DNA of 5,046 bases from Nitrospirota bacterium (GTDB lineage: Bacteria > Nitrospirota > Nitrospiria > Nitrospirales > Nitrospiraceae): positions 1-5,046 of the forward strand of contig SCVQ01000439.1 in NCBI GenBank assembly GCA_004296865.1, given 5' to 3'. Below are positions 1 through 4,405 of this stretch, piece after piece. How positions within the stretch are numbered: position 1 is the stretch's first letter; each line of letters opens with the position of its first letter. The translations under genes and the position numbers were made by a program. The notes under the pieces are model-generated. The model saw nothing but the letters and a program-made list of their open reading frames with translations. It searched no databases and had not been told where the DNA came from.

Positions 1-226
1 GCAGGATCTGCCGTTGCAAGTTGGAGAGGTCCACCACGTCGCCGTCCATCAGGCCGATCGTGCCCACCCCGGCCGCCGTCAGATAGAGGGCGGCCGGCGA
101 GCCCAACCCTCCGGCCCCGATGAGCAGCACCTTGGCGCGGCAGAGCTTTTTTTGTCCCTTCCCGCCCACTTCCGGCAGGATGATGTGGCGGCTGTATCGC
201 TGAATCTGTGCGTCGGTGAAATTCAT
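1..226 (-). CDS. moeB: MoeB/ThiF-type E1 adenylyltransferase, second paralogue (partial, 3' end outside window)
   Basis: This is the N-terminal 75 codons of an E1-like enzyme that would adenylate the C-terminal glycine of a ubiquitin-like sulfur carrier, using ATP in the cytoplasm. Seen directly: an opening Arg-Tyr-Ser-Arg-His segment (residues 10-14), the nucleotide-binding GAGGLG at 37-42, Asp61 and Asp63 in the region that contacts the ribose, and SNLQRQ at 68-73 with the conserved Arg72. The ATG at 226 is chosen because the MoeB family begins just before this RYSRH segment; no strong Shine-Dalgarno is visible upstream. About 58 of the 75 residues match the other MoeB in this window (2185-3003), so they are clear paralogues. 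The catalytic cysteine and zinc-binding Cys-x-x-Cys pairs lie beyond the edge and cannot be checked. It follows the NIL gene after a repeat-filled gap. Its likely partner is the carrier at 587-862, by position only. MoeB and ThiF cannot be told apart from this fragment. Confidence 0.9.
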   Translation of the reverse strand, partial: MNFTDAQIQRYSRHIILPEVGGKGQKKLCRAKVLLIGAGGLGSPAALYLTAAGVGTIGLMDGDVVDLSNLQRQIL

Positions 227-237
227 AACTTCGCTGC

Positions 238-340
238 GGGCTATAGGCCAGAGGCTATGGGCTATAGGCCAGAGGCGGTGCAAGCACCTGCTCCCTGTTT
301 CTTGTGCTGCCTATAACCCATCGCCTATAGCCCATTGCCT
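238..340. repeat. Heptamer-phased inverted repeat array, RGGCTAT family
   Basis: The gap between the NIL gene and the second moeB is filled by 7-base units. On the plus strand six consecutive units run in strict phase from 238 to 279, of types GGGCTAT, AGGCCAG, AGGCTAT and AGGCGGT; an 18-base block (238-255) recurs exactly at 259-276. On the minus strand five units of the same family run from 340 down to 306 (AGGCAAT, GGGCTAT, AGGCGAT, GGGTTAT, AGGCAGC). The two sets face each other: 252-269 can pair with 323-340 over 18 positions with one mismatch, and an 11-base core (259-269 with 323-333) is perfect. The loop contains a smaller palindrome at 277-288. No T-run follows on the minus strand, so it does not look like an ordinary intrinsic terminator. 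Function unknown; mRNA stability, attenuation or a genome-wide repeat family are possible. Confidence 0.85.
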
Positions 341-347
341 CCTCTTC

Positions 348-587
348 TTACTCCACCACGTTCAATTCGATCGGATCGACCAGGACGCCTTTTCCCCTGA
401 GTCCCACGACGGCCCGCTCGATCTCGTCGATCTCGCCGGTCAGTTCCACGTCCATCCAGCCCGAGGTTTCCCGCACGTCGGCCCGGCGGACATTGGTGAC
501 GACTTTGTACTCGTGGCCGATCTGATAGATGACCGGTTCCTTGATCTTGTTCTCGGGGAATCGGATGTGAAACCGTAAGCTGGGCAT
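348..587 (-). CDS. NIL-domain protein
   Basis: A 79-residue protein that is essentially one NIL domain, the small ferredoxin-like fold known from the C-terminus of the methionine importer ATPase MetN and from the ferredoxin-fused protein implicated in homocysteine synthesis in methanogens. Seen: an opening beta strand (LRFHIRFPE), an EPVIYQIGHEY helix, a GWMDVELTGE strand and turn, an EIERAV helix, and a final GVLVDPIELN strand. There are no cysteines, so no iron-sulfur site of its own. Two adjacent ATGs occur at 590 and 587. I prefer 587 because GGGAGG at 599-594 then has a 6-base spacer, the same as at cysK; 590 gives only 3 bases. The start overlaps the stop of the preceding carrier gene, implying translational coupling. 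The biochemical role is unknown. From context I infer a binding or regulatory role in sulfur amino acid synthesis. Confidence 0.85.
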   Translation of the reverse strand: MPSLRFHIRFPENKIKEPVIYQIGHEYKVVTNVRRADVRETSGWMDVELTGEIDEIERAVVGLRGKGVLVDPIELNVVE

Positions 588-862
588 CATCGGCCTCCCG
601 CGATCGCCGGGACGATGGACACCTCGTCGCCATCCTTCAGGGTGGTGTCCTTCCCCTGCAGAAAGCGGATGTCCTCTTCGTTGACGTAAATGTTCACGAA
701 CCGGCGCAGCTCGCCCTTCTCGTCGCACAGACGGCCTTTCAGGCCGGGATGGGCGGAGTCCAACTGGTTGATCAGCTCGTCGATGCTGGCGCCTACGATC
801 TCGACTTCACCCTGGCCCTTCGTCAGCGGACGGAGGGGGGTGGGGATGCGGACTTTAATCAT
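587..862 (-). CDS. CysO/MoaD-like ubiquitin-fold sulfur carrier ending in Gly-Gly-Arg
   Basis: A 91-residue beta-grasp sulfur carrier. After adenylation of its C-terminal glycine by an E1 partner such as a MoeB it would carry sulfur as a thiocarboxylate. It resembles mycobacterial CysO, as I recall that sequence, rather than the molybdopterin-synthase subunit MoaD: an IPTPLRP opening (residues 6-12), RFVNIYVNEEDIRF near 54-67, a DGDEVSIVPA strand, and AGG at the end. Oddly, one arginine (CGA) follows the Gly-Gly before the TGA stop; I checked this codon by codon. The diglycine is therefore not terminal, and a peptidase would be needed to expose it. The ATG at 862 overlaps the threonine-synthase stop as ATGA, with AAGG at 872-869 and a 6-base spacer. 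Its own glycine codons (GGA GGC) form part of the ribosome site for the NIL gene. A MoaD role in molybdopterin synthesis is less likely because no moaE or other moa gene is nearby. Confidence 0.9.
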   Translation of the reverse strand: MIKVRIPTPLRPLTKGQGEVEIVGASIDELINQLDSAHPGLKGRLCDEKGELRRFVNIYVNEEDIRFLQGKDTTLKDGDEVSIVPAIAGGR

Positions 863-2118
863 GCGTCACCTTGTCCATGCTTGCCCATTTTAAACGTCTG
901 TTGAAAATTCACCAGGCTCGGCTGAATGCGAACCGGCCGGCCGACCGCATCCACCACGGCCTCCTGGGTCTTCAGCCCGTTGCCGGTGATGTAGGCCACC
1001 GTCACGTCGGTCTTTTTGATGTGGCCTTGCTTGACCAGCTTCTGCAGCACGCCGATCGTCACGCCGCCTGCGGTCTCGGCGAAAATGCCTTCGGTCTGGG
1101 CCAGCAGCTTGATCCCTTCGACCACTTCCTCGTCGGAGACCATGTCCATCGCGCCGCCGGTTTCGGCGGTGGCTTTCAGGGCGTAGTAGCCGTCCGCCGG
1201 ATTGCCGATGGCGAGCGATTTGGCGATCGTCTTGGGTTTCACGGGCCTGAAGAAGTCACGGCCTTCCTTGTACGCGGTCGCGATCGGGGAGCAGCCTTCC
1301 GCCTGGGCCCCGTTGATCTTGGTCCTGACGTTGTCCACCAGTCCCAGCGCCTGCATCTCGTGCAGGCCTTTCTTGATCTTCGTCAGGAGCGAGCCGGAGG
1401 CCATCGGAATGACCGCTTGATCCGGCGCCCGCCAGCCGAGCTGTTCGACCGTCTCGAAGGCCAGGGTCTTGGAGCCTTCCGCATAATAGGGCCGGATGTT
1501 GATGTTCACGAAGGCCCAGCGATGTTCGCCCGCGATCTCGCTGCACAGGCGGTTCACGTCGTCGTAGTTGCCCTCCACCTCCACCACATTGGGCCGGTAG
1601 ATGAGGTTGCCCAGCACCTTCGCCGCTTCCAGGTCGCCCGGGATGAAGACGTAACACTGCATGCCGGCTGCGGCGGCATGGGCGGCGACGGAATTGGCCA
1701 GGTTGCCGGTCGAGGCGCAGGCGACGGTGTCGAACCCCAGCTCCCTCGCTCGCGTGAGGGCCACGGACACCACGCGATCCTTAAAGGAGAGCGTGGGGTG
1801 GTTGACCGTGTCGTTTTTGATATAGAGTTCGTCGAGCCCCAGATAGGCGCCCAGGTTCTTCGTGCGGACCATCGGAGTGAAGCCCGCGTGCGGCCCGATG
1901 ATGGCGTGGTCGACCGCTCCTTCGACCGGCAGCAGGTCGTGGTATCGCCACATGCTGTGCGGGCCGGCCTCGATCTTTTTCCGCGAGATGGTTTTCTTGA
2001 TCTCGTCGTAGTTGTACTTGACCTCGAGCGGCCCGAAGCAGAGCTCGCAGACGTGGATGGCCGTGGTCGGGTATTCCTTCCCGCATTCCCGGCATACAAG
2101 CGCTTTCATTTTGGCCAT
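859..2118 (-). CDS. thrC: Threonine synthase-like PLP enzyme with N-terminal zinc ribbon
   Basis: A 419-residue fold-type II PLP enzyme. Threonine synthase converts O-phosphohomoserine to threonine. Seen: a zinc-ribbon-like start with C9-x2-C12 and C24-x2-C27; HPTLSFKDR with the PLP-binding lysine K113; STGN at 136-139, which contacts the cofactor; SLAIGNP around 301-307; TGNGLK at 378-383, typical of threonine synthases. Length is normal for this class. Two segments differ from the usual consensus as I know it: 238-244 reads PMASGSL where a glycine-rich PVGNGG-like phosphate-binding loop is expected, and 346-352 reads FAETAGG where EPASAA is common. These suggest a divergent subclass. The ATG at 2118 has only a weak GGTG upstream. 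Its stop overlaps the start of a CysO-like carrier, unusual company for a housekeeping thrC. An alternative is a phosphohomoserine-using enzyme that takes sulfur from that carrier to make homocysteine. The family is certain; the exact reaction is not. Confidence 0.9.
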   Translation of the reverse strand: MAKMKALVCRECGKEYPTTAIHVCELCFGPLEVKYNYDEIKKTISRKKIEAGPHSMWRYHDLLPVEGAVDHAIIGPHAGFTPMVRTKNLGAYLGLDELYIKNDTVNHPTLSFKDRVVSVALTRARELGFDTVACASTGNLANSVAAHAAAAGMQCYVFIPGDLEAAKVLGNLIYRPNVVEVEGNYDDVNRLCSEIAGEHRWAFVNINIRPYYAEGSKTLAFETVEQLGWRAPDQAVIPMASGSLLTKIKKGLHEMQALGLVDNVRTKINGAQAEGCSPIATAYKEGRDFFRPVKPKTIAKSLAIGNPADGYYALKATAETGGAMDMVSDEEVVEGIKLLAQTEGIFAETAGGVTIGVLQKLVKQGHIKKTDVTVAYITGNGLKTQEAVVDAVGRPVRIQPSLVNFQQTFKMGKHGQGDA

Positions 2119-2133
2119 GGCGTCACCGTAGCA

Positions 2134-2151
2134 GAATCGTGAGAATCGTGA
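2134..2151 (+). repeat. Exact tandem duplication of a 9-base unit
   Basis: GAATCGTGA occurs twice without a gap (2134-2142 and 2143-2151) in the leader of the threonine-synthase-like gene, directly beside the heptamer array that starts at 2148. Only two copies exist, so it may be a chance or slippage product of the neighbouring repeat. No function is assigned. Confidence 0.5.
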
Positions 2152-2202
2152 TGAGTAATGCGTAATGCGTTGTTCGAAAACCCATCACGCATTACTGGTC
2201 AC
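2148..2202. repeat. Heptamer-phased inverted repeat array, GTRATGN type, running into the 3' end of moeB
   Basis: On the plus strand there are three in-phase units at 2148-2168: GTGATGA, then GTAATGC twice. On the minus strand three units run from 2202 to 2182: GTGACCA, GTAATGC, GTGATGG. The inverted sets can form a hairpin in which 2162-2170 pairs perfectly with 2187-2195 over 9 bases. The minus-strand half is inside the upstream moeB reading frame and encodes its last five residues and its TGA stop. The array therefore overlaps coding sequence and lies between moeB and the threonine-synthase-like gene. No T-run marks it as a terminator. Confidence 0.8.
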
Positions 2203-3003
2203 CTTGACCGCGCAGGTCTCCGGGTCGTGATCGAACAGTTCCGTAATCGTCGGCCGGTCTCCGCAGAGCGGGCAGTGGGGGTTCCGCCTCGTCTTGATTT
2301 CGCGGAACGCCGTTCGTCGCCCGTCGAAATCGAGCAGCCGGTCGGTCAGCGGCCGTCCGATCCCCAAGATGAGCTTCAAGGCCTCGGTCGCCTGGATCGT
2401 GCCGATGATGCCGGCGAGGACGCCGATGACTCCGGCCTCCTGGCAACTGGCGATCAGCCCAGGCGGCGGGGGATGTTTGAAGATGCAGCGGTAACAGGCC
2501 GATTTCCTCGGGACGATGGTGGTGACGCGGCCCTCGAATCGGAGAATCCCGCCGTGCACCAGCGGTTTGTCGGCGAAGACGCAGGCATCGTTGATCAGGA
2601 ACTTGGCCGGGAAGTTGTCCACGCCGTCGATCACGATGTCGTAGGCCTTGACCAGCTCTAGGGCGTTCTTGGACGTGAACCGGTCTTGATAGGTGAGCAC
2701 CGTGACGTCGGGATTGAGGGCCTGGATTTTTTCCTTGGCCGAGATGACTTTGGGCCGGCCCAGATCCGGCGTCTGATGGATGACCTGCCGCTGGAGGTTC
2801 GAGAGGTCCACGACATCGCTGTCGATCAGACCGATGGTCCCGACCCCGGCTGCTGCCAGGTACAAGGCCGCAGGCGAGCCCAGCCCTCCGGCTCCGACGA
2901 TCAGTATCCGAGCCTTGGCAATCTTCTTCTGCCCCTTACCGCCGACTTCCGGCAACAGGATGTGCCGGCTGTAACGGGTGATCTGGTCTTCTGTGAATTC
3001 CAT
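2185..3003 (-). CDS. moeB: MoeB/ThiF-type E1 adenylyltransferase (complete)
   Basis: A 272-residue E1-like enzyme that activates a ubiquitin-like sulfur carrier by adenylating its C-terminal glycine. Seen: RYSRH at 10-14; the nucleotide loop GAGGLG at 37-42; Asp61 and Asp63; SNLQRQ at 68-73 with Arg72; DGVDNF at 126-131, matching the DGTDNF family motif with Asp129; zinc-binding pairs C170-x2-C173 and C244-x2-C247; C187 in SCQEAGV, at the usual place of the catalytic cysteine. There is no C-terminal rhodanese domain, which longer MoeB/MoeZ proteins carry, so sulfur must come from another protein. The ATG at 3003 is chosen because the family begins here. The frame stays open upstream to a GTG at 3045, but that extension is only translated repeat DNA. 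No clear Shine-Dalgarno precedes 3003. The last five residues (VTSNA) and the stop come from the neighbouring repeat array. Genes of this type are named moeB, thiF or hcyF by context; the carrier partner is inferred. Confidence 0.95.
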   Translation of the reverse strand: MEFTEDQITRYSRHILLPEVGGKGQKKIAKARILIVGAGGLGSPAALYLAAAGVGTIGLIDSDVVDLSNLQRQVIHQTPDLGRPKVISAKEKIQALNPDVTVLTYQDRFTSKNALELVKAYDIVIDGVDNFPAKFLINDACVFADKPLVHGGILRFEGRVTTIVPRKSACYRCIFKHPPPPGLIASCQEAGVIGVLAGIIGTIQATEALKLILGIGRPLTDRLLDFDGRRTAFREIKTRRNPHCPLCGDRPTITELFDHDPETCAVKVTSNA

Positions 3004-3013
3004 ATCAGTTGCC

Positions 3014-3092
3014 GTGACGAGTGACAAGTGACGAGTGACGGGCACTGGCGAGGCTTCTCATTACTTGTCACCCATCACGCGTCACCCGTCAC
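3014..3092. repeat. Heptamer-phased inverted repeat array, GTGACNN family
   Basis: This array fills most of the gap between cysK and moeB. Four plus-strand units of type GTGACRR run in phase from 3014 to 3041. Five minus-strand units run in phase from 3092 down to 3058: GTGACGG, GTGACGC, GTGATGG, GTGACAA, GTAATGA. The central spacer is 3042-3057. A hairpin can form with 3021-3029 pairing perfectly to 3063-3071 and further pairs outside it (3014-3017 with 3075-3078). The minus-strand half starts at the last base of the cysK stop codon. The variants GTGATGG and GTAATGA link it to the array at 2148-2202, so the two appear to be the same family. The left edge ends 11 bases before the moeB start codon, where a ribosome site would be expected. 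Confidence 0.85.
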
Positions 3093-4021
3093 TAGATGTT
3101 GAAGTACTTTTCGATGCTGATGTACCGCTCGCCCGTGTCGGGGAGGATCGTCACAACCGTCTTGCCGGGTCCCAGCTCCTCGGCCACTTTTTGCGCGGCG
3201 AAGACGTTGGCGCCGGCGGAAATTCCGACCAGCAAGCCTTCCTTCTTGGCCAGCAGCTTGGAGGTCTGGTAAGCCTCGTCGTCCGTCACCGTGATGACCT
3301 GGTCGAGGATCGACCGATTCAGCACTTTGGGAATGAAGCCTGCTCCGATTCCCTGGATCTTGTGCGGCCCAGGGTCTCCCCCGGAGAGAACGGGCGAGCC
3401 GGCCGGTTCGACCGCGATCACCCGGATAGTAGAATTGCGTTCCTTGAACACTTCACCGCAGCCGGTGATCGTGCCGCCCGTGCCGACCGCCGCCACGAAG
3501 GCATCGAGGCGGCCGTCGAGCGCGTCCCAGATCTCCACGGCCGTCGTCGTCCGGTGTATCGCGGGATTCGCCGGGTTGGAGAATTGATCAGGCATGAAGT
3601 ACGACGGATTCTGTGCCACGATGCTCTCGGCTTCTTTGATCGACCCTTTCATGCCTTCCCAGGCCGCGGTCAAGACCAATTGCGCCCCGTAGGAGGAGAG
3701 GAGGCTCGCGCGTTCCATGCTCATGCTTTCGGGCATGACCAGGATCAATTTATAGCCGCGCACCGCGGCAATGAGCGCGAGGCCGATGCCGGTGTTTCCG
3801 CTGGTGGGCTCCACGATGGTCGATCCGGGCTTGAGCTTGCCCTGGCGCTCCGCCTCGTTGATCATGTTGAGGCAGATGCGGTCCTTGACGCTGCCCCCCG
3901 GGTTGAACGATTCCACTTTTGCGTAAATCGTGGCGGAGCCTTCGCGGGCGAGTTGGTTCAGCCGGACGAGCGGAGTCACGCCGATGAGCTCGGTGATTGC
4001 CTTGTGGGCCTGTACGGTCAC
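3092..4021 (-). CDS. cysK: Cysteine synthase, CysK type (O-acetylserine sulfhydrylase)
   Basis: A 309-residue PLP enzyme that makes L-cysteine from O-acetylserine and sulfide in the cytoplasm. Seen: NPGGSVKDR with the PLP lysine K46; TSGNTG at 73-78, the substrate-binding loop; EGMKGSI at 122-128; the phosphate-binding GTGGT at 180-184; PHKIQGIGAGF, a CysK hallmark; GISAGAN with S268; PDTGERY at 294-300. Length and motifs fit CysK rather than CysM, and the phosphoserine-using mycobacterial CysM lacks the HKIQGIGAGF segment. The start is a GTG at 4021 overlapping the stop of the ThiS-like gene as GTGA. GGGAGG at 4033-4028, made by that gene's glycine codons, sits 6 bases upstream and supports this start. 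Coupling to a sulfur carrier raises the possibility that sulfur arrives as a carrier thiocarboxylate, but the residues visible point to standard O-acetylserine chemistry. The stop codon touches the repeat array. Confidence 0.96.
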   Translation of the reverse strand: MTVQAHKAITELIGVTPLVRLNQLAREGSATIYAKVESFNPGGSVKDRICLNMINEAERQGKLKPGSTIVEPTSGNTGIGLALIAAVRGYKLILVMPESMSMERASLLSSYGAQLVLTAAWEGMKGSIKEAESIVAQNPSYFMPDQFSNPANPAIHRTTTAVEIWDALDGRLDAFVAAVGTGGTITGCGEVFKERNSTIRVIAVEPAGSPVLSGGDPGPHKIQGIGAGFIPKVLNRSILDQVITVTDDEAYQTSKLLAKKEGLLVGISAGANVFAAQKVAEELGPGKTVVTILPDTGERYISIEKYFNI

Positions 4022-4218
4022 CGGCCGCCTCCCATGTAGAACAGAAATTCCAGTTGATCGCCCTCTTTGACGAGGGTGGTCGCCAAACGGTCTCGCTCCA
4101 GCATGGTGCTGTTCAGTTCGACGGCGACCATCTGGGGGTCGATATTCTTGGCCTTGAGCAAGTCCAGCACGGTCGTGCCCTGGACCTCTTCGGGTTTTCC
4201 GTTGATTTTGACCTGCAT
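4018..4218 (-). CDS. thiS: ThiS-like sulfur carrier ending in Gly-Gly-Gly-Arg
   Basis: A 66-residue beta-grasp protein of the ThiS family, which carries sulfur as a C-terminal thiocarboxylate for thiazole or sulfur amino acid synthesis. Seen: an opening MQVKINGK strand, TVLDLLKAKNI helix (16-26), VAVELN strand (31-36), the EGDQLEFLF segment (52-60), and the GGG tail at 63-65. A single arginine (CGG) follows the glycines before the stop, as in the other carrier in this operon, so the functional diglycine must be exposed by trimming or tolerated as it is. The ATG at 4218 is preferred over a TTG at 4230 because GGAG at 4228-4225 lies 6 bases upstream and ThiS proteins begin here. It is the first gene of the operon. 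No thiG, thiE or thiC is in view, so a thiamin role is not supported by the neighbours; coupling to cysK suggests cysteine synthesis. The symbol names the family, not a proven role. Confidence 0.9.
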   Translation of the reverse strand: MQVKINGKPEEVQGTTVLDLLKAKNIDPQMVAVELNSTMLERDRLATTLVKEGDQLEFLFYMGGGR

Positions 4219-4258
4219 TGAGCGCTCCAACTGTGCTTGAAGACAGGAGAATTCAAAA

Positions 4259-4288
4259 ACGCTAACAAACTAGGTGCATCATTGTCAA
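4259..4288 (-). promoter_or_regulatory. Candidate promoter of the sulfur-carrier operon
   Basis: Reading leftwards, a consensus TTGACA (4288-4283) is followed after 18 bases by TAGCGT (4264-4259), which keeps the three most conserved positions of a sigma70 -10 box but is otherwise weak. It would give a leader of about 35 bases before the ATG at 4218. The -35 is convincing; the -10 is not, so an activator may be needed or this may be only an operator arm. Confidence 0.4.
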
Positions 4289-4304
4289 GGAGACCGGCTT
4301 GACA
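4283..4304. promoter_or_regulatory. Perfect inverted repeat between divergent genes, TGTCAAG-N8-CTTGACA
   Basis: Seven-base arms (4283-4289 and 4298-4304) are exact inverted copies around the 8-base spacer 4290-4297. Each arm contains TTGACA facing outward, so the element is either two back-to-back -35 boxes or a dimeric regulator site covering both. It lies between the minus-strand sulfur operon and the plus-strand genes. No specific regulator can be named. Confidence 0.55.
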
Positions 4305-4326
4305 TTCCGCTTGTTTCCCCTACAGT
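4299..4326 (+). promoter_or_regulatory. Candidate sigma70 promoter for the plus-strand genes
   Basis: A perfect TTGACA at 4299-4304 and TACAGT at 4321-4326 (four of six matches to TATAAT) are separated by 16 bases. Transcription would start near 4333 and leave a leader of about 70 bases before the GTG at 4406. It is the better of the two promoters in this divergent region. Inferred from consensus only. Confidence 0.5.
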
Positions 4327-4388
4327 ATGACGACTTTTTGCCCCAGTTGGAGCGTGGGGTTGAGGCGGATTCATCGTATCGAGGGGGC

Positions 4389-4396
4389 GGAGGGGG
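4389..4396 (+). promoter_or_regulatory. Ribosome binding site deciding the GTG start at 4406
   Basis: The purine tract GGAGGGGG ends 9 bases before the GTG at 4406. The next in-frame ATG (4424) has nothing comparable at a useful distance, so the GTG is preferred. Confidence 0.55.
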
Positions 4397-4405
4397 AACA
4401 GTTGC

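Noticed and set aside
238..340. Intrinsic terminator after the NIL gene
   Set aside because: A strong hairpin exists, but no T-run follows on the minus strand, the loop is long, and a same-direction gene of the same pathway follows.
238..340. CRISPR array
   Set aside because: Units are 7 bases in direct phase without unique spacers of constant length, and no cas genes are present.
863..2126. GTGACGC words at 863-869 and 2120-2126 flanking the threonine-synthase-like gene as further array copies
   Set aside because: Each is a single 7-base match lying at a start-codon region, not in phase with other units, so chance is likely.
871..2142. Plus-strand open frame of 423 codons antisense to the threonine-synthase-like gene
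   Set aside because: The minus-strand protein has every expected family motif. The antisense translation is Asp/His/Gly/Arg-rich with no family pattern, a usual by-product of GC-biased codons.
2158..2661. Plus-strand open frame of 167 codons antisense to moeB
   Set aside because: It begins in the heptamer array and overlaps a full MoeB with intact zinc and nucleotide motifs. No protein-like features of its own.
3004..3045. N-terminal extension of MoeB from a GTG at 3045
   Set aside because: The extra 14 residues are translated repeat units, and family members start at the residue encoded at 3003.
3035..4039. Plus-strand open frame of 334 codons antisense to cysK
   Set aside because: It mirrors the cysteine synthase frame almost exactly and starts inside a repeat array. 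Its composition is typical of an antisense shadow.
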